Assembly (NCBI GenBank): GCA_026417675.1 | Contig: JAOACV010000114.1 | Span: 1,633 to 7,324 of the forward strand | Source of the DNA: Verrucomicrobiia bacterium | GTDB lineage: Bacteria; Verrucomicrobiota; Verrucomicrobiia; CAIQCK01 | Length of the DNA: 5,692 nucleotides | Direction of reading: 5' to 3' | Part shown: positions 1-5,692 of the stretch, one piece after another | Layout: every line of letters starts with the position of its first letter | Position numbering within the stretch: the first letter of the stretch is position 1 | The notes under the pieces: model-generated | Seen by the model: only the letters and a program-made list of their open reading frames with translations | The model's database searches: none | Told to the model about the DNA's origin: nothing | Position numbers and translations under genes: made by a program

Positions 1-1
1 C

Positions 2-820
2 CCGCCGCTGGCGCTCTACGTCAAGGGGACGCTCGAGCCGAGGGACAAACACGCCATCGCCATTGTGGGCTCGCGCCAGACGACCTACTACGGGCTGGAG
101 AGCGCCCGCAAACTCGGCTACCAACTCGCCTACACCGGCATCAGCGTCGTCAGCGGTTTTGCGCGCGGCATTGACACGGCGGCGCACCAGGGCGCGCTGG
201 CGGCCCGCGGCCGCTCATTGGCGGTGCTGGGCACGGGACTCGACATCGTGTATCCGCCGGAGAACGGGCTGCTTTACGAAAAGATCGTCCAGGGCGGCGG
301 GGCGGTGCTGACCCAGTTCCCGTTCGGCGTGCGGCCGGACACGCAGCATTTTCCCCTCCGCAACCGCATCGTCAGCGGCCTGTCGCTCGGCGTCATCGTT
401 GTCGAGGCGGGCCTGAACAGCGGCGCGCTCATCACGGCGAACATGGCGCTCGACCAGGGGCGGCAGGTGTTCGCGGTGCCGGGCAAGATTGATTCGCCGC
501 AGTCGCGCGGCTGCCACAAGCTGATCAAGGCCGGCGCGAAGCTCGTCGAGGACGCCGAGGATGTGCTCGCCGAGTTCGAGGAATTGTTCCCGAAATCGTC
601 CCGGCCCGCCGCGCCCGCCGCCGGGCCGCCGGCGTTGGAACTTTCTGCGGAGGAGCAGAAGGTCTATGACGCCATCGGCGACGATGAGACCGACGTGGAC
701 GCGGTGATCCGGCAAAGCGGGTTGACATCGGCGGAGGTTTTCGCCACGTTGCTGCGCCTCGAAATGAAACGCCTGGTCAAGCAACTGCCCGGAAAGCGTT
801 TCGTGCGCGTGAAACCATGA
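2..820 (+). CDS. dprA: DNA-processing protein DprA (Smf), 5' end missing
   Basis: DprA binds single-stranded DNA entering during natural transformation, protects it and loads RecA; in the cytoplasm it can also aid general recombination. The reading frame is open from base 2, so the true start and the N-terminal SAM-like region (perhaps 90-100 residues) lie upstream; 272 residues are visible. Seen directly: the Rossmann-fold entry IAIVGSR (GSR at visible residues 23-25), the hallmark SGFARGIDTAAHQGAL (from residue 51), VLGTGLDIVYPPEN, FPLRNRIVSGLS, SGALITANMALDQGR and the VPGKIDSPQSRGCHKLIKAGA block. From about base 641 comes a C-terminal winged-helix domain (LSAEEQKVYDAI to KRFVRVKP), found in many DprA proteins. 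A GTG at 65 is only the Val of IAIVGSR, not a start. The TGA stop (818-820) overlaps the topA ATG in ATGA, implying coupled translation. Identity is very secure; a role in competence here is inferred. Confidence 0.97.
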   Translation, partial: PPLALYVKGTLEPRDKHAIAIVGSRQTTYYGLESARKLGYQLAYTGISVVSGFARGIDTAAHQGALAARGRSLAVLGTGLDIVYPPENGLLYEKIVQGGGAVLTQFPFGVRPDTQHFPLRNRIVSGLSLGVIVVEAGLNSGALITANMALDQGRQVFAVPGKIDSPQSRGCHKLIKAGAKLVEDAEDVLAEFEELFPKSSRPAAPAAGPPALELSAEEQKVYDAIGDDETDVDAVIRQSGLTSAEVFATLLRLEMKRLVKQLPGKRFVRVKP

Positions 821-3800
821 GCGGAAGGAAACTCGTCATTGTCGAGTCGCCGGCCAAGGCGAAGACGATCAACAAATATCTGGGCCGCGACTACACCGTG
901 AAGGCCTCCATGGGCCACATCCGCGACCTGCCCAGCAAGGGGCTGAGCGTGGACATCGAGAACGATTTCGAGCCGACCTACGAGGTGCTTCCGGCGAAAA
1001 AGAAGGTGGTCGCCGAACTGAAGAAGGCCGCCGCGAAGGCCGAGACCGTCTATCTGGCGCCCGATCCCGACCGCGAAGGCGAGGCGATCGCGTGGCACCT
1101 GCGCGAACTGCTCGCCAGGAACAATAAAGACTGCGCGCGCTTCCGCCGCGTGACGTTCAACGAGATTACCCGGAACGCCGTGCAGCAGGCGTTCGCGCAT
1201 CCGGGCGACATCGAGATGGACCGCGTCAACAGCCAGCAGGCCCGCCGCGTTCTCGACCGGATCGTCGGTTACCAAGTCAGCCCGCTGCTCTGGCGGCGCG
1301 TCAAGGGCTCGCGCAGCGCCGGCCGCGTCCAGAGCGTCGCCGTGAGGCTCATCGTTGAACGCGAGCGCGAGATTCGCGCGTTCGTGCCAAAGGAATACTG
1401 GTCGGTGGAGGCCGAACTGCGCAAGCGGGTGGCCCCCCAGACGCCTTTCCACGCGCGGCTGGCGCGCATCGGCGAGGAAAAGCTGATTGATGTCGAGAAG
1501 GGCCTGTTTCTGCTCGGCAACCAGGGCGCCGCGGAGGCTGCGAAGGTCGAACTGGAAGGCGCGTCGTGGAGGGTCGAGAACGTGGACGAGCAGCCGCGCA
1601 AGCGCAACCCGTTCCCGCCGTTCATGACCAGCACGCTCCAGCGCGCCGCCTCCTCCCGTCTGCGTTTCGACACCAGCGTGACGATGCGCATCGCGCAGGA
1701 GCTTTACGAAGGCGTCGAGGTCGGCGACGAAGGCGCGGTCGGTCTCATCACCTACATGCGCACCGACTCGCTGACGGTCTCGCGCGAGGCGCCAGCGGAG
1801 GCGCTGGCGTTTATCCGCGAGACGTTCGGGGCCGATTATGCGCCGGAGACCCCCAATGTTTATCGTTCCCGCGAGACCGCGCAGGGCGCGCACGAAGCGA
1901 TCCGACCCACGTCGGTGCGCCGCACGCCGGAGAGCGTGGCGCCGTATCTGAACGAGCGGCAACTGGCACTCTATACGCTGATCTGGAAACGGTTCGTGGC
2001 CAGCCAGATGGCGCCCGCGCAGACGCTCGTGAAGACCGTGGACATCCTCGCGCGCAACGAGCGCGTCACCCGGCCGTGCGATTTCTGGTTCCGCGCCAGC
2101 AGCACGCAGATCACGTTCCCCGGTTTCCTGAAAGTTTACGGCGCCGAGGAAGGCGACGAGGACAAGATGGCTGAGGAAGGCGGCGAGCCGATCCCGCCGC
2201 TGGCCACCGCGGAGATGCTCGAGCTGCTCGGCTTGAAACCGGAGCAGCATTTTACCGAGCCGCCGCCGCGCTATTCCGAGGCGACGCTAGTCAAGGCGCT
2301 GGAGGAACTCGGCATCGGCCGGCCGAGCACGTATGCGCCGACCATCTCGACAATCCAGGAGCGCAATTACGTTGAAAAGGAGAAAGGCCGGCTGAAACCG
2401 ACGCCATTGGGCGAGACGACCACGGACCTGCTGGTGCAATCGTTTCCTGATTTGCTCGACGTGAAGTTCACCGCGCGCATGGAGGAGGAGCTGGACGAGG
2501 TGGAGTCGGGCAAGGTCGAGTGGCACGAGTTGCTCAAACGCTTTTACAAGGACTTCAAACGAACGCTCGACGCGGCGCTGAAAACCAAACCGCCGGAGAG
2601 AACGCGCTTTAAGTGCGAGGATTGCGGCGCGGTGATGGTCATCAAGCACGGCCGCAACGGCGAGTTCCTCACCTGCTCGAAGTATCCCAAGTGCAAGAAC
2701 GCCGCCAACTTTGAGCGCGACAAGGCGGGCAACATTCACATCGTCGAGCCGGAAAAGCTCCACATCCAGTGCCCCAAGTGCGGCGCGCACATGGTCGTGA
2801 AGTCGGGCGAGGCCGGCGAATTCCTCGCCTGCCCCAACTACCCTGACTGCAAAAGCACCATGAACTTCACACGCGACGAGAATGGCGCCGTTCATGCCGA
2901 AGCGCCGGAGACGGTGGACGTGAAATGCCCCAAGTGCCGCTCGCCGATGGTCATCAGGGCCGGCCGCGCGGGCGAGTTCCTCGCGTGTTCGGCCTATCCG
3001 AAATGCAAGAGCACCATGAATTTCAGCCGCGACGCCGAGGGCCGCATCGTGCCTCAGATTCCCGAAGACACCGGCATCAAGTGCGATAAGTGCGGCGAGC
3101 CGATGCTCATCCGCGCCAGCCGGCGCGGGCCGTTCCTAGCCTGCTCCGGCTACCCCAAATGCCGCAACGCGATGAGCTTCACACGCGACGAGGCCACCGG
3201 CAAGATCATCCCAAGACCCAGCCCCGCCTCGTTGATCAAGGTGGATGAGAAGTGCGACAAGTGCGACGCGCCCATGACCATCAAAGGCAGCCGGCGCGGA
3301 TGGTTTCTGGCCTGCAGCGCGTATCCCAAGTGCAAGAATGCCAAACCGCTCTCCGACGAACTGCGGCAAAAGCTCGACCAGGCGCGCGCCAAACTGGGCG
3401 CCGCCGCGCCCTCCGGCGCTGCCGCCGCGAGACCTCAACCGCAACTGACCAACATCGAATGCGAGAAGTGCGGCAAACCCATGGCGATTCGCGCCAGCGC
3501 GCGCGGCCAGTTCCTCGGCTGCTCCGGCTATCCCAAATGCCGCAACGCCAAACCGCTGCCGCCCGACCTCGAAATCAAGCCCGCCAAGCCTGTCGCCCAA
3601 GGACCGGCGGAAGCCGCCGCGCGGCAGTTGAAGGAAAAGAAATCCGCGCGGCCTGCGTCCGCCGCTGGACCTGCTGTTGTCGCAGCGAACAATCCACAAG
3701 CCACAACCCAGAATCCAGAATCGGCCGAGGCAACCAGCGAGCCGTGCGAAAAGTGCGGCTCGCCGATGGTCATTCGTGACGGCCGCTACGGTCGTTTCAT

Positions 3801-3858
3801 GGCCTGCTCGGCCTACCCGAAGTGCAAAAACACCCGGAAACTTCCGGCCACGACGTGA
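817..3858 (+). CDS. topA: DNA topoisomerase I (type IA) with seven C-terminal zinc ribbons
   Basis: TopA relaxes negatively supercoiled DNA by nicking one strand through a 5'-phosphotyrosine link and passing the other strand. The protein has 1013 residues, longer than E. coli TopA (865). Toprim domain, about residues 5-115: KLVIVESPAKAK with Glu10, and DPDREGEAIAWH with acidic metal ligands Asp83, Asp85 and Glu87. Then MDRVNSQQARRVLDRIVGY (134-152), SRSAGRVQSVAVRLI, and the active site GLITYMRTDS with catalytic Tyr313. GIGRPSTYA lies at 499-507. After the core (to about 590) come seven C4 zinc ribbons, annotated separately, joined by linkers that lengthen toward the C terminus; the last linker (about 910-975) is Ala/Pro/Lys-rich and probably disordered. 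The ATG at 817 gives a standard N terminus and overlaps the dprA stop; no Shine-Dalgarno is visible, fitting translational coupling. The stop overlaps the likely xerC start. All core catalytic motifs look intact. Confidence 0.98.
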   Translation: MSGRKLVIVESPAKAKTINKYLGRDYTVKASMGHIRDLPSKGLSVDIENDFEPTYEVLPAKKKVVAELKKAAAKAETVYLAPDPDREGEAIAWHLRELLARNNKDCARFRRVTFNEITRNAVQQAFAHPGDIEMDRVNSQQARRVLDRIVGYQVSPLLWRRVKGSRSAGRVQSVAVRLIVEREREIRAFVPKEYWSVEAELRKRVAPQTPFHARLARIGEEKLIDVEKGLFLLGNQGAAEAAKVELEGASWRVENVDEQPRKRNPFPPFMTSTLQRAASSRLRFDTSVTMRIAQELYEGVEVGDEGAVGLITYMRTDSLTVSREAPAEALAFIRETFGADYAPETPNVYRSRETAQGAHEAIRPTSVRRTPESVAPYLNERQLALYTLIWKRFVASQMAPAQTLVKTVDILARNERVTRPCDFWFRASSTQITFPGFLKVYGAEEGDEDKMAEEGGEPIPPLATAEMLELLGLKPEQHFTEPPPRYSEATLVKALEELGIGRPSTYAPTISTIQERNYVEKEKGRLKPTPLGETTTDLLVQSFPDLLDVKFTARMEEELDEVESGKVEWHELLKRFYKDFKRTLDAALKTKPPERTRFKCEDCGAVMVIKHGRNGEFLTCSKYPKCKNAANFERDKAGNIHIVEPEKLHIQCPKCGAHMVVKSGEAGEFLACPNYPDCKSTMNFTRDENGAVHAEAPETVDVKCPKCRSPMVIRAGRAGEFLACSAYPKCKSTMNFSRDAEGRIVPQIPEDTGIKCDKCGEPMLIRASRRGPFLACSGYPKCRNAMSFTRDEATGKIIPRPSPASLIKVDEKCDKCDAPMTIKGSRRGWFLACSAYPKCKNAKPLSDELRQKLDQARAKLGAAAPSGAAAARPQPQLTNIECEKCGKPMAIRASARGQFLGCSGYPKCRNAKPLPPDLEIKPAKPVAQGPAEAAARQLKEKKSARPASAAGPAVVAANNPQATTQNPESAEATSEPCEKCGSPMVIRDGRYGRFMACSAYPKCKNTRKLPATT
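2614..3825 (+). repeat. Seven C4 zinc-ribbon repeats within topA
   Basis: All seven repeats share the exact pattern C-X2-C-X16-C-X5-C, with a conserved body of the type KCGxPMVIRxGRxGxFLACSxYPKC. Cysteines are at residues 600/603/620/626, 652/655/672/678, 704/707/724/730, 756/759/776/782, 813/816/833/839, 882/885/902/908 and 977/980/997/1003. Repeat starts are 52, 52, 52, 57, 69 and 95 residues apart, so the first four form a regular tandem array and the last three are more loosely spaced. In the TopA family such ribbons (zf-C4_Topoisom) bind single-stranded DNA and, in E. coli, RNA polymerase. No cysteine is missing, so all seven probably bind zinc. The array looks like a product of internal duplication. 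Confidence 0.95.
3708..3721 (+). repeat. Two-copy 7-base tandem repeat in the topA linker
   Basis: CCAGAAT occurs twice head to tail, inside a short AT-richer stretch (about 3688-3722) of the otherwise GC-rich gene. It encodes part of the disordered linker between zinc ribbons 6 and 7 (residues about 958-968, rich in Asn, Gln and Thr). It resembles intergenic repeat debris more than conserved coding sequence; with two copies only, this is a minor feature. Confidence 0.5.
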
Positions 3859-4892
3859 CGGCCGAGCGCGACGAATTGGTCACTGAGTTCCTGCGCTACC
3901 TCCAGGCCGAGCGCAACGCCTCTCCCCTCACCCTGCGCAACTACGACCAGTGCCTGCGGGAATTCCGCATTTGGCTGGCGGAGAGCGGAAAGAGGCAAGC
4001 GGAAAGAGGCAAGGGGAAAGAGGCGGATGCCCCTATGGCGCCGACGGCGGGGACTTCGCCGCGGGCTTCCCGCTTGCCCTCCATTGACTGGCGTTCCGTC
4101 GAGCCGTTCCAGTGCCGGCGCTATCTCATGGCGCTAATGCAGGCGCATCTGAAGCGCGCCACCGTCGCGTTGCGCATCGCCGGCCTGCGCTCGTTCTACC
4201 GGTTTCTCGTCCGTCGCGGCGTGGTGAAGGACAACCCGCTCAGCGGGCTGGTGATGCCCAAGCGCGAGAAACGGCTGCCGCGCTTTCTCACACTCCAACA
4301 GATCGAGGCGTTGCTGAATGCGCCGTTGAAACTGGCCGAGGAACAGGCCGGCGGCAAGAGACGCCGCGGCCGGCCCGTCGCGGCGTTCGTGCCTTGGCGC
4401 GACAAGGCGATGCTGGAAACGCTCTTCAGCTCCGGCCTGCGCGTGCACGAGCTGGTCCGGCTCAACCGCGAGCACTTCGATTTTCTCGCCGAGGTTGTGG
4501 TCATCGCGCGCGGCAAGGGCGGCAAACAGCGGCTCTGCCCGATTGGCCGCCCCGCGCTCGATGCCGTGGAGACCTACTGGTCGAAGCTCCCGCCCGACTT
4601 CCCGCGCGGCCCCAACGCGCCCGCGTTCCACGGCCGGCACGGCGCGCGCGTCAATGTGCGTGAGGTTCAGCGTGCGATGAAACGCTACGCCAAGCTCGCC
4701 GGCATCGGCGCGGACCTGACGCCCCACAAGCTGCGCCACAGCTTCGCCACCCATCTGCTCGACGCCGGCGCCGACCTGCGCAGCGTGCAGGAACTCCTCG
4801 GCCACGCCAGCCTTTCGACCACGCAGGTTTATACCCACGTCACCAGCGCGCGGTTGAAGCAGGTCTATGACAAGGCCCACCCTCGGGCGTGA
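3855..4892 (+). CDS. xerC: Tyrosine recombinase XerC-type, with an N-terminal-domain insertion
   Basis: Xer recombinases act at dif to resolve chromosome dimers before cell division, usually as a XerC/XerD pair. The preferred start is GTG at 3855, which overlaps the topA stop as GTGA, repeats the dprA-topA arrangement and gives 345 residues; GTG at 3822 would add 11 residues and overlap topA by 37 bases. The N-terminal core-binding domain ([20 protein letters not shown] to [18 protein letters not shown]) precedes the catalytic domain. Every catalytic residue is present: Arg196 ([12 protein letters not shown]), Lys221 (RGKGGKQR), His291 and Arg294 ([11 protein letters not shown]), His317 ([11 protein letters not shown]) and nucleophile Tyr326 (VYTH). 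The C-terminal YDKAHPRA matches XerC endings. Typical Xer proteins are about 300 residues; the excess comes from an insert at about 44-76 and a second, basic one at about 158-180 containing KRRRGRP. XerC is preferred over XerD because of the C-terminal signature and the topA neighbour; an integrase is unlikely because no mobile genes are nearby. Confidence 0.93.
   Translation: MTAERDELVTEFLRYLQAERNASPLTLRNYDQCLREFRIWLAESGKRQAERGKGKEADAPMAPTAGTSPRASRLPSIDWRSVEPFQCRRYLMALMQAHLKRATVALRIAGLRSFYRFLVRRGVVKDNPLSGLVMPKREKRLPRFLTLQQIEALLNAPLKLAEEQAGGKRRRGRPVAAFVPWRDKAMLETLFSSGLRVHELVRLNREHFDFLAEVVVIARGKGGKQRLCPIGRPALDAVETYWSKLPPDFPRGPNAPAFHGRHGARVNVREVQRAMKRYAKLAGIGADLTPHKLRHSFATHLLDAGADLRSVQELLGHASLSTTQVYTHVTSARLKQVYDKAHPRA
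3985..4026 (+). repeat. 14-base tandem repeat, three copies, inside xerC
   Basis: GCGGAAAGAGGCAA occurs twice exactly (3985-3998 and 3999-4012), followed by a degenerate third copy, GGGGAAAGAGGCGG (4013-4026). The unit is not a multiple of three, so each copy is read in a different frame; only the three-copy total of 42 bases keeps xerC open. It encodes the hydrophilic stretch [15 protein letters not shown] (residues 44-58), which has no counterpart in ordinary XerC. Gain or loss of one copy by slippage would shift the frame. Confidence 0.9.
3992..4082. repeat. Imperfect inverted repeat forming a hairpin within the xerC insertion
   Basis: The left arm, 3992-4006 (GAGGCAAGCGGAAAG), is matched by the reverse complement of 4066-4081 (GAGGGCAAGCGGGAAG): 14 of 15 positions pair, with one mismatch and one bulged base. 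The 59-base interior holds a smaller hairpin, CGGCG (4045-4049) with CGCCG (4057-4061) around a 7-base loop. The arms lie close to the ends of the extra protein segment (residues about 44-76), suggesting that a small palindromic repeat element was captured in frame. The arms use the same sequence as the 14-base tandem repeat. Confidence 0.6.
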
Positions 4893-4902
4893 ACGCAAAG
4901 CG

Positions 4903-4985
4903 CCGGGTGGAGCGCGTTCTCCGAACGCGCTGGGCCGTCGTGTGTGGACGGGGACATCGCGTTCGCCGAACGCGATCCACCGCGG
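4903..4985. repeat. Cloverleaf-like palindromic repeat element downstream of xerC
   Basis: Starting ten bases after the xerC stop, this segment can fold into a closed four-way structure. The outer stem pairs 4903-4910 with 4977-4985 (8 pairs, one bulged G at 4982). Hairpin 1 is AGCGCGTTC (4911-4919), loop TCC, GAACGCGCT (4923-4931). Hairpin 2 is CCGTC (4935-4939), a 7-base loop, GACGG (4947-4951). Hairpin 3 is ATCGCGTTC (4956-4964), loop GCC, GAACGCGAT (4968-4976). Hairpins 1 and 3 have perfect 9-base stems, share CGCGTTCNCCGAACGCG and abut the outer stem with no unpaired base. It is not a tRNA. It is likely a dispersed REP/BIME-like element; it could also cap the 3' end of the operon mRNA, although no T-run follows, so a classical terminator is not supported. 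Confidence 0.75.
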
Positions 4986-5000
4986 GGCCAGGCCGCTTGC

Positions 5001-5021
5001 GTTGTTTTTGCGCGAAGCAAC
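5001..5021. other. Small hairpin in the gap, weak terminator candidate
   Basis: GTTGTTT (5001-5007) pairs with AAGCAAC (5015-5021) around loop TTGCGCG, giving seven pairs including one T-G wobble at 5005/5017. The T-run is in the left arm, and no T-run follows on the + strand, so it does not meet the intrinsic-terminator pattern. It could be incidental. Confidence 0.25.
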
Positions 5022-5169
5022 AGGATTTCAAACCTCTTGCCCTTGCCGGGCTGTGTGCTAAAGGGATTTGAGAGTCTGGCATCGGAGGCAATGTGCGGAT
5101 GCGCCCCGGCTGTCGTGATCATCAGCAGCGTGGCGATTGGAAACCGCCCCTCGCACCGCAAAAGCAAAC

Positions 5170-5175
5170 TTTAAT
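5170..5175 (+). promoter_or_regulatory. Candidate -10 box TTTAAT just before the LOG-family gene
   Basis: TTTAAT stands out in a GC-rich background and ends six bases before the ATG at 5182. Initiation about seven bases downstream would fall on or next to the start codon, giving a leaderless mRNA; this fits the absence of any GGAG-type ribosome site in the 30 bases upstream. No well-placed -35 box is seen: TTGGAA at 5137-5142 is about 27 bases away, too far. The call is tentative. Confidence 0.3.
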
Positions 5176-5181
5176 ACACCC

Positions 5182-5692
5182 ATGAAACGGCTCATCACTG
5201 TTTTCGGCGGCGGACACTGCAAATCAGGCGCGGCGGAGTATCGCGCGGCCTTCCGGCTCGGCCAACGGCTCGCCGAGACAGGCTTCACCGTCGTCTGCGG
5301 CGGCTACCGCGGAACGATGGAGGCCGTCAGCCGCGGCGCGCGAAGTGCCGGCGGCAAGGTCATCGGCGTCACCGTCGAGTTGTTTCGCGGCGGGGCGAAC
5401 GAGTTCCTCACGCGCGAACACCGCGCGCCGGACCTTTATCGCCGGTTGCGGCGGCTCATCCACAGGTCGTCGGGCTACGTCGCCTTGCGGGGCGGCATGG
5501 GCACCTTGGCGGAAGTCACGCTGACGCTCAATCAGATCGGCGCGGCCATCCTGCCGCGGCGGCCGGTGGTGCTGCTGGGCGATTGCTGGCCGCCCGTGCT
5601 GAAAGTCTGGAAACGTCGTCTCGCCATCGTGCCGCGCTATTTGCATTGCGTCCGCTTCGCCACCTCGCCCGATGAGGCCGTTGACTTGCTGG
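5182..5692 (+). CDS. LOG/SLOG-family Rossmann nucleotide-binding protein, 3' end missing
   Basis: The frame opens at ATG 5182 (MKRLITVFGGGHCKSG) and stays open to the window end, giving 170 residues and no stop. It shows the two motifs of the 'lysine decarboxylase-like'/LOG family: a glycine-rich turn, GGYRGTMEAVSRGA (residues 40-53, family form GGGxGxMEAxxxGA), and GGMGTLAE (104-111) with Glu111 in the position of the family catalytic Glu. The block DLYRRLRRLIHRSSGYVAL before the second motif is typical of this fold. Characterised LOG enzymes cleave the N-glycosidic bond of nucleoside 5'-monophosphates such as cytokinin riboside phosphate; many bacterial relatives have no proven substrate. 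Here the usual Pro before GG is Arg103, so the substrate and even the activity are uncertain. No signal peptide or membrane segment is visible, so a cytoplasmic location is expected. It shares the DprA/LOG superfold with dprA upstream, but there is no evidence of a joint function. Confidence 0.85.
   Translation, partial: MKRLITVFGGGHCKSGAAEYRAAFRLGQRLAETGFTVVCGGYRGTMEAVSRGARSAGGKVIGVTVELFRGGANEFLTREHRAPDLYRRLRRLIHRSSGYVALRGGMGTLAEVTLTLNQIGAAILPRRPVVLLGDCWPPVLKVWKRRLAIVPRYLHCVRFATSPDEAVDLL

Larger units (their letters stand above)
4986..5181. other. Non-coding remainder of the xerC-to-LOG gap
   Basis: These 196 bases are less GC-rich than the genes and contain no convincing coding region. Short open frames crossing them have skewed, Arg-rich or nondescript products, begin in or next to the palindromic element, and lack a ribosome site. 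Small structures are visible: the hairpin at 5001-5021 (listed separately) and CCCTT (5040-5044) against AAGGG (5061-5065) with a 16-base loop. The promoter of the downstream gene must lie here if it is transcribed independently. I recognise no riboswitch or ncRNA family. Confidence 0.6.

Noticed and set aside
664..2250. Long open frame (528 codons) on the minus strand antisense to dprA and topA
   Set aside because: It runs antisense through motif-bearing dprA and topA sequence, has an Arg/Ala/Leu/His-rich product with no recognisable domain, and is the expected shadow of GC-rich codons.
2611..3840. CRISPR-like spaced repeats
   Set aside because: The periodic similarity is the protein-level zinc-ribbon array in topA; repeat units differ at the DNA level and lie in one continuous reading frame.
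3822..3854. Upstream GTG at 3822 as the xerC start
   Set aside because: It would add 11 residues encoded by DNA that also codes the end of TopA, without family similarity; the GTGA overlap at 3855 mirrors the dprA-topA junction.
3855..4892. Phage or integron integrase
   Set aside because: The XerC C-terminal signature, the position directly behind topA and the lack of mobile genes or attachment sites favour a housekeeping Xer recombinase.
4906..4981. tRNA or tRNA-like gene, suggested by a 76-base cloverleaf
   Set aside because: Loops of three bases replace the D and T loops, there is no anticodon-arm pattern, no conserved TTC-A-C T-loop and no acceptor-stem length or CCA context; the repeat symmetry of hairpins 1 and 3 explains the shape.
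4903..5021. Classical intrinsic terminator for the dprA-topA-xerC operon
   Set aside because: Strong stems are present but none is followed by a T-run on the + strand, so only a structural or 3'-protection role can be suggested.
4944..5174. Small coding gene of about 76 residues in the gap
   Set aside because: Its GTG start lies inside the palindromic element, there is no ribosome site, and the product shows no family motif; overlapping frames of similar length exist in the same place.

Overview
The window is a GC-rich bacterial chromosomal segment carrying housekeeping DNA-maintenance genes, all on the + strand. I see no transposase, phage gene or CRISPR array. The closest overall impression is Verrucomicrobiota (Pedosphaera/Limisphaera-like). 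This is an inference from composition, the dprA-topA-xerC order, the long multi-zinc-ribbon topoisomerase and the palindromic repeat style; it is not proven by any one marker.

Layout: (1) positions 2-820, the C-terminal three quarters of dprA, which loads RecA on single-stranded DNA in transformation and recombination; (2) 817-3858, complete topA, a type IA topoisomerase with seven C-terminal zinc ribbons; (3) 3855-4892, a complete XerC-type tyrosine recombinase with an unusual insertion in its N-terminal domain; (4) 4893-5181, a 289-base non-coding gap opening with a compact cloverleaf-like palindromic element; (5) 5182 to the window end, the N-terminal part of a LOG/SLOG-family Rossmann protein.

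The first three genes overlap by four bases at each junction (ATGA, then GTGA) and look like one translationally coupled operon. Its products share a theme of DNA topology and recombination: DprA handles incoming or damaged single strands, TopA relaxes negative supercoils, and XerC resolves chromosome dimers. The LOG-like gene is separated by the structured gap and is probably its own transcription unit, possibly with a leaderless message.

No clearly new multi-gene system is present. The most unusual features are the 83-base cloverleaf-like repeat after xerC (4903-4985), a roughly 99-base hairpin-forming insertion captured in frame inside xerC (with a 14-base tandem repeat whose unit is not a multiple of three), and the seven identically spaced zinc ribbons of TopA, the first four on an exact 52-residue period.
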